From NCBI GenBank assembly GCA_958410215.1, contig CATYOF010000010.1, forward strand, positions 1-64,000: a stretch of 64,000 bases of DNA. The letters run 5' to 3'. The notes beneath the pieces were generated by a model. That model was not told the DNA's origin. It worked only from the letters and a program-made list of their open reading frames with translations, and ran no database searches. The translations under genes and the position numbers were made by a program. This document shows positions 1 to 8,775 of the stretch, in pieces. The number at the start of each line of letters is the position of its first letter. The first letter of the stretch is position 1. The stretch is from an uncultured Cryptobacterium sp. Its GTDB lineage: Bacteria > Actinomycetota > Coriobacteriia > Coriobacteriales > Eggerthellaceae.

Positions 1-1904
1 TGTGCTACTCCCCAGTCTGCCCAGTTATTCTTTTCCCAAACGAACTTATATTGCTTTTTATAGGAATTTCCTTCTACAGCCACCTTAAAGTTCAGTTCAC
101 AATCCTTGCTAAATTTTATTTCCTCGCCATTTTCACAAACAAGTTCCGAAATCTCCCAATCATTGCTAATAGTAATTTGTTTTATTTTTTCTACACTTCT
201 ACTAGCTTCATCTTCAACAACGGCTTTAATGTTTATTACACCATCAATGTCAGGCATCCATTCATACAGTGGGTTTGAAAGATTTGCTGCAATTTCACTC
301 CATTGGTTAGAACCATCTTTTTGGTAGTAATACGAATACTTTAGATCTGAAGCTTCACCAATGATTTCTGTGTTGAGTTCTGCGCTTTCACCTAGTTCAA
401 TTGATTCTGGAACTGTTAATGAATCAGCACTGAGACCCCACGAATAAATATTTATTCGCTTTTCTATGCTCGTGACTTTTCCATCAGGCCATTTAATATC
501 CGCTACAAATCCATAATTCCCAGGCTTTTCAGGTATGTAAGAAATCTCGCTCTTATCGCTAAACTGTTGAGCGACTCCCCAGTTATCCCAACTGTCTCTA
601 TACCAGACAAATTTATATGTGCAACCTTCTTGATTGGTCAAAGCCTGAATTTTAATTGGATAATTAACCGTATTTGTTTCAGACTCTAAAATCAATCTTG
701 CTTCTTCAGATTTACCTACATAATCAAAATTCATATCGACATTTCCGTTGACACCATCCACATGACCACAGTCGGAAAATTGCCATATTTCCGTTCCTGG
801 TACTCCGCTACTAGTTGCCTTGTTTGATCCTGGATAGCGTGCTGCCCATTTGTGCCAATTAGAATTATCGAAAGCGGAATCTGTTAAATAATTCGACCAC
901 CAATTAAGGTTTGAATAAATACCTACTTCATAACCTTCCGCTGAAATAGCGTTACAAAATGTGGACGCTAACTCTCCAAGCTTTTTTGATCCAAGATCAA
1001 GCTGTTTACTTTCTTCCATATCAAAAAATACTGGATAAGCTAAATCATTCGGCTCAAGCCCCGCTTCATCAAGAAGGCGGAGCACATGCCTTGCCTCACT
1101 TGCAGCACTAGAATCATTCCCTGTTGTATTCATGGCATATGAATACAAATAAATTCCAATATCTATTCCGTTTTCCTGAGCCCCTCTAACATTCTCAAAA
1201 AATTTGACATCATCTTGGTTAGTAAAGTCACTACCATAGCCACAGCGAATAATCGCAAAAGAAACACCGCTGTTCTTTACTTTTGCCCAATCAATAGTTC
1301 CATTGTGATAAGAAACATCAATACCTACACGCTTAGCACCGCTAACGCTAATGTTTTGACCAGCGTCATCTGGCTCTGCCTTATAGGTATAGGAAGTTGT
1401 TCCGTTCGATTTGTACCAAGTAGCGTGTGACGAAGCTCCTGGCGACGCGGCAAACAAACTTACACCAGGGGCTCCTCCATCAGTAGAAGCACCCTCATAA
1501 GAATAGATTTGATCACCGTCTATAAAGCGCCAACTATTTGCTTGGTCGTTTGCTTCGTTTTCGTTGGTTTGCAAGGATGAAACATCTTGCGCCGCGTCCT
1601 CGCCCGACTCTGTCAAAGTATTGATTCCGAACGTTTCTGAATCATTGACTTCTTGATCCTCCACTGCTTCAGAATTGGTGCTAGAGGCCGCGTCATCAGA
1701 AGAAGATGCTTCGGGGTCATCTACGCCATCACTTTGATTATTCGAGCCATTGTTGCCGTCTTGCTGTTCGGAATTTGACACATTATCAGAAGTGGAATCA
1801 GTGGCAATTTGATCCGCAAATGCAAACGTCGGAACAAAGCTAAATATCAACAATAAACTCAATAAAGCAGAAGTAATCTTATAAGGTAGAGACAAGGAAG
1901 GCAT
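1..1904 (-). CDS. Secreted GH25 lysozyme-like cell-wall hydrolase, C terminus cut by window edge
   Basis: This is a muramidase-type glycoside hydrolase expected to act outside the cell on peptidoglycan. Read on the minus strand from ATG at 1904, it follows a TTTAGGAG ribosome binding site. A signal peptide (hydrophobic about residues 10-28, ending TFAFA-DQ) is followed by an acidic Ser/Asp/Glu-rich linker to about residue 130. The GH25 domain spans about residues 190-397: GIDVSYHNG at about 194, the catalytic-type FFDMEES at about 292, and WQFSDCG near its end. Beyond it lie Ig-like beta-rich modules. A Trp-rich stretch KFVWYRDSWDNWGVAQ (about 431) recurs as KFVWEKNNWADWGVA (about 618), so the tail is built from units of about 190 residues, probably for wall binding. 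The stop codon lies left of the window. The gene is divergent from the membrane protein at 2189. The family is clear from the motifs; the binding role of the tail is inferred. Confidence 0.88.
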   Translation of the reverse strand, partial: MPSLSLPYKITSALLSLLLIFSFVPTFAFADQIATDSTSDNVSNSEQQDGNNGSNNQSDGVDDPEASSSDDAASSTNSEAVEDQEVNDSETFGINTLTESGEDAAQDVSSLQTNENEANDQANSWRFIDGDQIYSYEGASTDGGAPGVSLFAASPGASSHATWYKSNGTTSYTYKAEPDDAGQNISVSGAKRVGIDVSYHNGTIDWAKVKNSGVSFAIIRCGYGSDFTNQDDVKFFENVRGAQENGIDIGIYLYSYAMNTTGNDSSAASEARHVLRLLDEAGLEPNDLAYPVFFDMEESKQLDLGSKKLGELASTFCNAISAEGYEVGIYSNLNWWSNYLTDSAFDNSNWHKWAARYPGSNKATSSGVPGTEIWQFSDCGHVDGVNGNVDMNFDYVGKSEEARLILESETNTVNYPIKIQALTNQEGCTYKFVWYRDSWDNWGVAQQFSDKSEISYIPEKPGNYGFVADIKWPDGKVTSIEKRINIYSWGLSADSLTVPESIELGESAELNTEIIGEASDLKYSYYYQKDGSNQWSEIAANLSNPLYEWMPDIDGVINIKAVVEDEASRSVEKIKQITISNDWEISELVCENGEEIKFSKDCELNFKVAVEGNSYKKQYKFVWEKNNWADWGVA

Positions 1905-2141
1905 GCTACTCCTAAAGTTCGTTGTTGCCTAAATTTCTCAAAAAAATTTCTTTGAAACTAAGGAAAGACTTTAGCCAATTTATATACAAAACCATATTTT
2001 TCTTATTGGCCATCAATAGAAAAACAAAACTTCAAAACAATTAGCGACTAAATAAAGATTTCTTTGTCATTAATGGGAGTCTTTACATTTCCCAACAACT
2101 CATGCTTATATAGCAACTTTTTCATCTGTCTTTAAATCATT

Positions 2142-2149
2142 GCTATACT
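2142..2149 (+). promoter_or_regulatory. Candidate extended -10 box of the membrane protein gene
   Basis: TGCTATACT, an extended -10 hexamer TATACT with upstream TG, lies about 40 bases before the ATG at 2189. The region 17 bases further upstream (TTCATC) is a poor -35, as is often the case with extended -10 promoters. A weak AAAGG ribosome binding site sits at about 2176. Confidence 0.4.
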
Positions 2150-2188
2150 TTTACAGTGTTAATGTTTCAACTTTATTAAAGGTATTCA

Positions 2189-4030
2189 ATGGCTTCACTT
2201 TCATTTAGTCAAGTTCTCTTAGGCTTTAGTAACACTATTTCCGATTTGGTTAATAAGCTTATTTACTCAAAACGCAGAAGACTGTTATTTGCGCTTATTC
2301 TTACTGTTGTCTTGATCACCTTGATGACTTTAACTAATCGCTACGCTGGTGGTTCCGATGATGACTGGGCTATTTCTTTAGCGCTTAGTGGACGCTACCC
2401 TAATAGCGGGCTCTGCCTTTTTGTAAACGCCGCAGTAAGCCAAGTTACTGTTGCTTTAAACGAACTATTTCCTGCTTTCAATTGGTTTTTAGCCATTGAA
2501 CTATTTATTACTGCTGCAGCGTTTTTTGCCATAGTCTACAGTGCGCTGACCTACATGAAGCCGATCTTTGCCTTTCTTCTCATAGGAGCAGTTGAAGCTT
2601 TCGTGTTGCCAGGCTGTACTTATGAAAGCAACTTCACTTTCGTTGCAGGAATTTCAACATTAGCTGGATTTATCATCCTTGTTGGCACCACAAAAACCCG
2701 CAGCCACTCCGTTCTTATGCCAATAGTGGGAATCTGTTTTTGCACAATAGGTTTTCTTTGGCGCTCTGAGGTATTCCTGCTAAGTCTTCCCTTCTTTGCA
2801 ATAGCGTTGGGCTTCATTTTTTTATCACGCCAAGGCAAAAAGGAACACGATATTAAGTCCATAACGTTCGAATCATTTGTCCGTGCAACTATTCCTTATA
2901 TTGCGGTTGTCGTTATATGCGGATGTTTTTACGTTTACAACAACGTTGCTTGGCAAGATCCCGAATGGGCAGCATGGAAAGATTTCAATTCTGCTCGTTC
3001 TGAAATCTCAGATTACCCTATGCCAGATTACGAAAAAGTTGTTGATGAGCTTAATGCTCAAGGACTCTCACAAAACGATTACTTCGGACCCATGATGTGG
3101 GTAACTGCCGACACGGAAGTATACACTACCGAAACAATGGAATTTATTGCTTCATTAGCAAGTGCTTTTGGACCAGCAGATTACTTTCGAAATTACCTTT
3201 CTTATTTGGATAGCGTCTTACATTCGCTCCCATCTCACATTATCGTAGTAGTAGTTATTGCCGTCGCTGCAATTCTTGCCTCCCGCAAGAAAGCTGCACT
3301 TCCCCAAGTTTTAGCATCAATGCTACTGGCGGTTATTATTTGCGCTTATTTTGCTGCTATAGGGCGTCTCCCTGAAAGAGTCGAAACGGCTGTTTGGCTC
3401 TTTTCTCTTTGCGCTATCTTCCTGTCTATTAAACACAACGCCTACGACGATGATCCCGAAGCTGCTCGAATAAAGCAATCAGCTCCCCATAAACGCAAAG
3501 AAGTCCTTGCCGCAACCGCTGGTGCTGGAATGTGGGCAGGTGCCACCCTTCTCGTTCTAGCTCTGACAGTACCTATGTTTAATCCAGGCTTATTACCCGC
3601 ATATTTGAATCAGGATTCTTTCAAAACAGACAATCCTGCGGTTGAATACGCCAATCGAAATGACGGCAAAATTCTTGTATGGGGCATATCTACTTATTTC
3701 GATGTTGAACACGCCTATAGACTTAAGTTCCTTCCATCAGAAACTATGCTGGAAAAGAACTTCTGCTTGGGCGGTTGGACCGATAGAGCCCCCTTTAATA
3801 TGGCAAATCGCGAACAGGCGGGGATGACTAATATTATTCGAGGACTAGCAGAAAATCCCGACGCATATTTAGTTGTCGAAAAAAGGCGAGAAAGCGAACT
3901 GCCCAACTTTGTGCTTTCTTTGATTCAACAGCATTACTATCCAAACGCTACTATTGAACAAGTTGATAGCTTCATAGGCTTTAATCCTAAAGACACTTTC
4001 ACTGTTTGGAAAGTTCACAAAAACGAATAA
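2189..4030 (+). CDS. Polytopic membrane protein, probable GT-C-type glycosyltransferase
   Basis: The protein has 613 residues, with about ten hydrophobic segments in the first 400 or so, another near residues 445-470, and a soluble C-terminal domain of about 140 residues that would lie outside the membrane. Just after the first membrane helix comes GGSDDDW (about residues 54-60). An acidic motif in the first extracytoplasmic loop is the hallmark of GT-C glycosyltransferases (PMT/ArnT-like), which take sugars from polyprenyl-phosphate donors. I do not recognise a specific family, so the enzymatic role is inferred from topology and this motif. It is convergent with the polysaccharide locus and could be the final transferase for an undecaprenyl-phosphate-linked sugar made there. 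A Glu/Asp-rich cytoplasmic loop follows helix 10. It could alternatively be a DUF-type wall-polymer membrane protein. Confidence 0.6.
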   Translation: MASLSFSQVLLGFSNTISDLVNKLIYSKRRRLLFALILTVVLITLMTLTNRYAGGSDDDWAISLALSGRYPNSGLCLFVNAAVSQVTVALNELFPAFNWFLAIELFITAAAFFAIVYSALTYMKPIFAFLLIGAVEAFVLPGCTYESNFTFVAGISTLAGFIILVGTTKTRSHSVLMPIVGICFCTIGFLWRSEVFLLSLPFFAIALGFIFLSRQGKKEHDIKSITFESFVRATIPYIAVVVICGCFYVYNNVAWQDPEWAAWKDFNSARSEISDYPMPDYEKVVDELNAQGLSQNDYFGPMMWVTADTEVYTTETMEFIASLASAFGPADYFRNYLSYLDSVLHSLPSHIIVVVVIAVAAILASRKKAALPQVLASMLLAVIICAYFAAIGRLPERVETAVWLFSLCAIFLSIKHNAYDDDPEAARIKQSAPHKRKEVLAATAGAGMWAGATLLVLALTVPMFNPGLLPAYLNQDSFKTDNPAVEYANRNDGKILVWGISTYFDVEHAYRLKFLPSETMLEKNFCLGGWTDRAPFNMANREQAGMTNIIRGLAENPDAYLVVEKRRESELPNFVLSLIQQHYYPNATIEQVDSFIGFNPKDTFTVWKVHKNE

Positions 4031-4054
4031 GGACATGCAAACAAGGCAATCTAA

Positions 4055-4100
4055 AAAAGTAGTGCCCTATCATTATTTTTAAGAGGGACACTACTTTTAT
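4055..4100. terminator. Bidirectional intrinsic terminator between convergent genes
   Basis: The arms AAAGTAGTG-CCCT (4057-4068) and AGGGACACTACTTT (4084-4097) pair with one bulged base. The stem is flanked by A-rich sequence on the left and T-rich sequence on the right. It sits between the stop at 4030 (+) and the stop at 4127 (-), so it can end both transcripts. Confidence 0.8.
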
Positions 4101-4126
4101 TAGTATTGCTTTTACTTAGCTCAAGT

Positions 4127-5347
4127 TTATTTAGGCGGCATCTTATCAAAGGGTTTTCTCACCTGAATAAATCCGTCCTGCGTTTTTGCATATACTGCAG
4201 GAGGATACTGAATAAAGAAATCGGGAGTAAAACTCATGGAATAGGCACCTGCATTTTTAATTAAAACCATATCCCCTTCAGACAGCTCAGGCTCATCATG
4301 AAGGATGCACATACGATCACTTTCCATACATGTATATCCACAAAGCACCTGTTCAGGATAATTCTCTTTCTTTTGCGTAGAAAGCATATGAGCGTAAGAG
4401 GTTTTCTTCATTTCATGGTCAACATTAATTCGGGAAAGTTCACTCACCACAAAACGTTTACCTAAGACATCTTTAGTATCAATTATTCGACCAAGATAAT
4501 ACCCAGGAGTGCAAATTACCGCTCCACCAGGTTCAACATATAACGCAACATTTTCGGTGTCGCAAACCTCATCCAGTTCTGCAGTAATAGTTTTAGCGTA
4601 TTCATCATAAGCGCCAAGATTTGCCTCACCACCACCGTAGAAGCCGCCACCCATATCAACAAATCGCAGAGTGTCACTAAGATTATTTTCAGAAATAATC
4701 TTAGCTGCATGCGATGCTAAAACCTTATATACTTTCTGTGATCTGCTTAAAGTGGTTACATGCATATGCAATCCTGCGATCACAACGCCAGTACTGCGAA
4801 GTCTCGTAATCACTTGGGCAAGTGACCCGCCTTCAAAGGAAAAGCCAAAACGACCTTTATTTTTACCCGTTACTGTTTCGCCAGGGACAAAGGAGTCTAA
4901 ATCTATATTAGCGCGCACACCAACAAACATTTTATTTAGCTGATCAGCGCCCTCTTTTCCTTTTGTCTTAAGATCAGAAGCAAGCTCCTCCAGCCAACGT
5001 ACTTCACGTTCGGAATCTACGTTTACAATTGAACCATGCTTAAGAGCCCAGATAAACCATTCCTTGCCCTTTATAGGACCATTGAAAATAATTTCTTCTG
5101 GGGCAAAACCTTCATCTAACGCTAGAGAATACTCCTCGTTAGATACTACTTCAGCCATACATCCACATGATTTTGCGCATTGTAGAACCCAAGGAAAAGG
5201 ATTGGTCTTTACTGAATAGGCAACACAAGAGTTCTTTCCCCAGACAGTATGAAGTGCATTGTTAAAATCATTAAAATTCGCCTTTAATGCCTCTTCATCA
5301 AAAATAAAACAAGGAGTCTGTAATTTTTCTAACTCTTCCCAATTCAT
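4127..5347 (-). CDS. PLP-dependent decarboxylase, fold III (DAP/ornithine decarboxylase family)
   Basis: This is a 406-residue alanine-racemase-fold (group IV) amino acid decarboxylase. It carries YSVKTN with the PLP-binding lysine at about residue 47, HMHVTT, a GGGFYGGGE phosphate-binding glycine loop, EPGGAVI, and the catalytic CGYTCMESD at about residue 334. The family decarboxylates meso-diaminopimelate, ornithine, arginine or carboxynorspermidine. Its position as last gene of a polysaccharide locus, 8 bases after the epimerase gene, argues for a specialised role, such as making an amine or amino acid that decorates a glycan, rather than housekeeping lysine synthesis. Start ATG at 5347 has AGGAATTGAA upstream. 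The substrate cannot be assigned from sequence alone. Confidence 0.85.
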   Translation of the reverse strand: MNWEELEKLQTPCFIFDEEALKANFNDFNNALHTVWGKNSCVAYSVKTNPFPWVLQCAKSCGCMAEVVSNEEYSLALDEGFAPEEIIFNGPIKGKEWFIWALKHGSIVNVDSEREVRWLEELASDLKTKGKEGADQLNKMFVGVRANIDLDSFVPGETVTGKNKGRFGFSFEGGSLAQVITRLRSTGVVIAGLHMHVTTLSRSQKVYKVLASHAAKIISENNLSDTLRFVDMGGGFYGGGEANLGAYDEYAKTITAELDEVCDTENVALYVEPGGAVICTPGYYLGRIIDTKDVLGKRFVVSELSRINVDHEMKKTSYAHMLSTQKKENYPEQVLCGYTCMESDRMCILHDEPELSEGDMVLIKNAGAYSMSFTPDFFIQYPPAVYAKTQDGFIQVRKPFDKMPPK

Positions 5348-5355
5348 TTCAATTC

Positions 5356-6411
5356 CTATTCTTCATATGCAGCAGAAGTTCCGTAACGTTCTTCGAAAAA
5401 CTTTGAAAATCTGTTTAGCTGCATTTCTTTTTTGTAGTCCTCAAACACTAACTCTGGGGTTATGAACGCAGGAGCGTAGCCTAATTTTTTCTGCGCCTTA
5501 TCTACATTCATGTAGTAATTCACACAATCATGCTTTTCGGGGCAATATATCTTTTCTGATCTTGAATCATCTGGCGAAAAGACAGAAATTATTCCATCTA
5601 CAAGACTGTCTAGCGAAGTTAACTTGCCAGTTCCTACGTTATAAATACCCGAATTTTCCTTGTCAGCAAACAGCGCCTTGTAAATCATTTGGCAGAAGTC
5701 TTTTACATAGATAAGATCCATGCCCTTATTAGGGTCTCCCCAAACTTCAAGAGGCTCACCCTGTTGGGCACGATGAATCATCAAACGGTATGAACTTTTT
5801 GCTGGTAAACCATCATGGTACAACGTCTTCGATTCGGGCATATAGCAATAAATATTTGGAAGCCTAAATGCAAAGCACGAAATATCATATTCAGCTTGAT
5901 AATTCCAACACAGATCCTCTGCGGCACATTTTGTAATAGCATAAACCGAATGATCGCCGCTCATAGGAAGGCGGCGAGGCATATCATCCTGCAATTCAAC
6001 CATCTCATCGAAGTAACCGTCATAATCAGAAATGGTTTGCGTATACATAATTCGATCCGCTTTATGCGTGCGTGCATATTCAAGAACATTCAAAGTTCCC
6101 AAAACATTTGAATTAACGTATTGATATGGATCGTAGCCTTCCATATATGCTGGCAAAGCTCCCGCAAAATGTACTACCGCATAAATATCTTCCTGCGGTA
6201 AAGATTTGAAAGATTGTTTATTCGATATCTCAACCTGCCTATAGATAACTTTGTTAGGGTATGCAGATTCAAAATATTCAACTTTCGGATTTCTGCCTGT
6301 TGCTACAATCTGCCAATCTTCGGGCAAATGATCTACTAAATAATCAATGAGATACAACCCTAAAGTACCCGTCGCACCAAATACCACTATCGTTTGTTTT
6401 GATTTAGCCAT
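5356..6411 (-). CDS. NAD(P)-dependent nucleotide-sugar epimerase/dehydratase (extended SDR)
   Basis: This extended short-chain dehydrogenase has the Rossmann motif GATGTLG near residue 12 and the catalytic YAITK. The family interconverts or oxidises NDP-sugars such as UDP-galactose or UDP-glucuronate. I chose ATG at 6411 (MAKSKQ) because AAAGGAG lies directly upstream and because a longer reading from 6471 would overlap the preceding gene. The product is 351 residues, a normal family length. It lies between the transporter pair and the decarboxylase in the same transcription unit, so it probably prepares the sugar handled by the locus. The exact sugar is unknown. Confidence 0.85.
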   Translation of the reverse strand: MAKSKQTIVVFGATGTLGLYLIDYLVDHLPEDWQIVATGRNPKVEYFESAYPNKVIYRQVEISNKQSFKSLPQEDIYAVVHFAGALPAYMEGYDPYQYVNSNVLGTLNVLEYARTHKADRIMYTQTISDYDGYFDEMVELQDDMPRRLPMSGDHSVYAITKCAAEDLCWNYQAEYDISCFAFRLPNIYCYMPESKTLYHDGLPAKSSYRLMIHRAQQGEPLEVWGDPNKGMDLIYVKDFCQMIYKALFADKENSGIYNVGTGKLTSLDSLVDGIISVFSPDDSRSEKIYCPEKHDCVNYYMNVDKAQKKLGYAPAFITPELVFEDYKKEMQLNRFSKFFEERYGTSAAYEE

Positions 6412-6446
6412 AGGTACTCCTTTCGAATTTGCCTTATCAAAAAAAA

Positions 6447-6797
6447 TTAAAATCCTGATGCATAAACACAAATACCTGCAATTATTAACCCTAGTGCACA
6501 GAGCTTTTTCTTGTTCATTTTCTCTTTAAAAATTACTACACCAAAAACTGTAATGTAGATATAGCTTGTTGCTTCTAATATTGGGCCCAAGGAAAGAGGT
6601 ACTACCTTGTAGGAAATTATTGTTAGCAAGGTGGCTGCCACAAAAATAGTGTAGGCAAAAATAACAAAAGGATTCAGATATTCCTGTAAAGGACTAGCAT
6701 ATGTACGCATAGCCGCCTTTTTTAATAGTACCTGCGAAACTGCACTAATAAATACCCCTATAAGATATATCCCTGAATACACAACAAGCGGATCCAT
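6447..6797 (-). CDS. Small EamA/SMR-type transporter subunit (ArnE/ArnF-like)
   Basis: A 116-residue protein with four transmembrane helices, the size and layout of small-multidrug-resistance/EamA half transporters. The central PLSLGPILEATSYI and the VIFKEKM segment before the last helix are typical of the superfamily. Its start overlaps the stop of the next upstream gene by one base (TAATG), so the two are translationally coupled and probably form a heterodimer. In the Arn pathway such a pair (ArnE/ArnF) flips undecaprenyl-phosphate-aminoarabinose. Here, beside sugar genes and an ArnC-like transferase, export of a lipid-linked sugar is plausible. Substrate is inference. Confidence 0.75.
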   Translation of the reverse strand: MDPLVVYSGIYLIGVFISAVSQVLLKKAAMRTYASPLQEYLNPFVIFAYTIFVAATLLTIISYKVVPLSLGPILEATSYIYITVFGVVIFKEKMNKKKLCALGLIIAGICVYASGF

Positions 6798-7285
6798 TAT
6801 TGTTGACCACCTTCAGGTTCCGCTCTTTTCTGCATTTGCTTAGGCTCATCTATCTTACAGAAAGTATCTCCGCCCGTACATGAAGCGTTATTGGAAAACT
6901 CATCAGAAAGCTTCCCATCCTCGATTGAATACCAAACAATACCTGCTATTACCAAAACAGCACCAATAATCATTTGGATATTAATTTGTTCACCAAAAAT
7001 TAAGGCTCCCCAAACAATACCCCATACAACCGTAATAGCTTTATTGGCAAACGCTACCGTTAAAGGAAGACGTTTAATAATTTGCTGCCAGCCAATAGCA
7101 TAGATAAACAATACCGCCAGCATGCCACCATATAAAAGGATAAACGACACACTTAAAAATGGTTGATAAGCAGCATTTTTGCTAAAAATTCCCGAAAGAG
7201 AGTAAAAAAGTAAGAGCACATGAAGCGCTATTAAAACACCTGCCGATTTGTTTATCTGCCTCTTCATAAAGCTTGCTTTTGCCAC
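6797..7285 (-). CDS. EamA/SMR-type transporter subunit, partner of the gene at 6447
   Basis: A 162-residue protein with four transmembrane helices and a hydrophilic C-terminal tail of about 35 residues that the partner lacks. ANKAITVVWGIVWGALIFGE resembles the conserved SMR/EamA helix. GTG at 7285 gives the longest reading; ATG at 7267 is an alternative, and neither has a strong ribosome binding site, so expression may depend on readthrough from the gene 30 bases upstream. The TAATG overlap with 6797 supports a coupled heteromeric transporter. The role as lipid-linked sugar flippase is inferred from context. Confidence 0.72.
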   Translation of the reverse strand: MAKASFMKRQINKSAGVLIALHVLLLFYSLSGIFSKNAAYQPFLSVSFILLYGGMLAVLFIYAIGWQQIIKRLPLTVAFANKAITVVWGIVWGALIFGEQINIQMIIGAVLVIAGIVWYSIEDGKLSDEFSNNASCTGGDTFCKIDEPKQMQKRAEPEGGQQ

Positions 7286-7315
7286 TTAAAAAATTACTAC
7301 TCTGTATTTCAGATC

Positions 7316-8686
7316 CTATTTTGCTACCTGCGGAGGAAATACTTTTTTACCTTGCTTGTTAAATACGCCATATATAGCAGCAGCAAGGCCAAGCAGTACG
7401 GCAGCAATTACGCAAAGCGTTACACCAGCAACAAGACCCAACCCCTGAATAACAAATAATGGAATAAATGTTACTAAGGCAATATCAATAAACGACACAA
7501 AGATCCACGCAAAGCCCGAATCTTCAAGAACACCCGTTTTAAATTCTGGGTCAACAATTCTCAGAAGTAATACCGCAATGCTCATTACACCAGTAGACCA
7601 ACCCCAAATGTAGATACCACGTTCTACCCAGTGATCCCTGAACAAGTGACGCGAGAAAAGGAAGAAGAAGATAATAACCTGTGCAAAACCTAAAGCACAA
7701 AGAATAAGAATGGGTTGCCAGTATTGCATAACCACATTCACGTTAATTGTTGCAACACCAAAAGCTACCAAGTAGTCCGTAGCGCAGCTACCCATACGGG
7801 ACACAACATTGCTATCTACATACTTATCTAATTTAATTAAACGCAGAACTGAAAACAGCAAAACGCCCACTATAAGCGCAAGACCATAAATAGGGATAGA
7901 GACAGAAGGGATAAGGATCTTTAATCCTTCATTTATCAGATAAGCACCGCCAACTGCCACCATAATTAATGCTAAATGCCATGCCATTGGGTCTAATGAC
8001 ATGGGATTGACGGTATTTTCACCCATGGTAAGTCGCTTACCTTCAGGAACGAGTCCTGTCTTATACTCTTCAGGCATATCACCAATTTTTTTGATTTCTG
8101 TTGTGTATCCCTTACGTGCACAATAATTAATAGCAACAATGCCACTAAAAATACCACCTAGTAAACCAAACGTTGCAAATGTCTGACCAATAGTAATAGC
8201 ATCAGCCCAACCCGCATCTTGGAAAACAGCGCCCATAGCTGCTGCCGTACCATGACCACCAACAAATCCGCCTGGCATCATAACAGCGAACCAGGAAATT
8301 ACATCAGGGAAAACAAATGCAAACAAGAAAGCACCTATTACTAAAGCAAGGCCATACTGCATAATTTCAGCAGCACTGTTTAGCAAGAAGGTGTCTCCAA
8401 CGCTTTTGAACATTTCGCGAAAACCCGATTTTTCACGCTTGCCCAAATACATAGTAGCGAACAAAACAGCAATAAGAATGCCAGCATAATTTGAGGCCTG
8501 ATCGCTCAAAGGCAATACATTAAACCCATATTTACCTAAAATCACACCAAGAAATCCTGCAATTAAGGCCGTTGGAATAAATAGATTTTGAAAAATGGCA
8601 ATTCTTGCACGAATAATCTTTGCGACTACGATTAATGCCGAAATGATACATACATCGTATACGAGTGATAAGGGCGTAAATTCCAT
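7316..8686 (-). CDS. GltS-family sodium:glutamate symporter-like protein
   Basis: A 456-residue protein with about 11-12 membrane helices and the GltS-family re-entrant signature GGFVGGHGTAAAMG in the first half. The family imports glutamate with Na+. ATG at 8686 is chosen because AGAGGA lies six bases upstream; a GTG at 8704 has no site. Its place inside a surface-glycan locus, directly after an ATP-grasp ligase gene, is unusual. It might supply an amino acid used to modify the glycan, or the family member here may move another carboxylate. The second half has a long loop with KTGLVPEG. Family is clear, substrate uncertain. Confidence 0.83.
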   Translation of the reverse strand: MEFTPLSLVYDVCIISALIVVAKIIRARIAIFQNLFIPTALIAGFLGVILGKYGFNVLPLSDQASNYAGILIAVLFATMYLGKREKSGFREMFKSVGDTFLLNSAAEIMQYGLALVIGAFLFAFVFPDVISWFAVMMPGGFVGGHGTAAAMGAVFQDAGWADAITIGQTFATFGLLGGIFSGIVAINYCARKGYTTEIKKIGDMPEEYKTGLVPEGKRLTMGENTVNPMSLDPMAWHLALIMVAVGGAYLINEGLKILIPSVSIPIYGLALIVGVLLFSVLRLIKLDKYVDSNVVSRMGSCATDYLVAFGVATINVNVVMQYWQPILILCALGFAQVIIFFFLFSRHLFRDHWVERGIYIWGWSTGVMSIAVLLLRIVDPEFKTGVLEDSGFAWIFVSFIDIALVTFIPLFVIQGLGLVAGVTLCVIAAVLLGLAAAIYGVFNKQGKKVFPPQVAK

Positions 8687-8775
8687 GTTGTCCTCTTGGC
8701 TCACAAATCTATATTGTTAACAATTTAAGCAATATAAAGCTTCTTTTATCTTCCTCAGCTATTTCATACTCAGAT

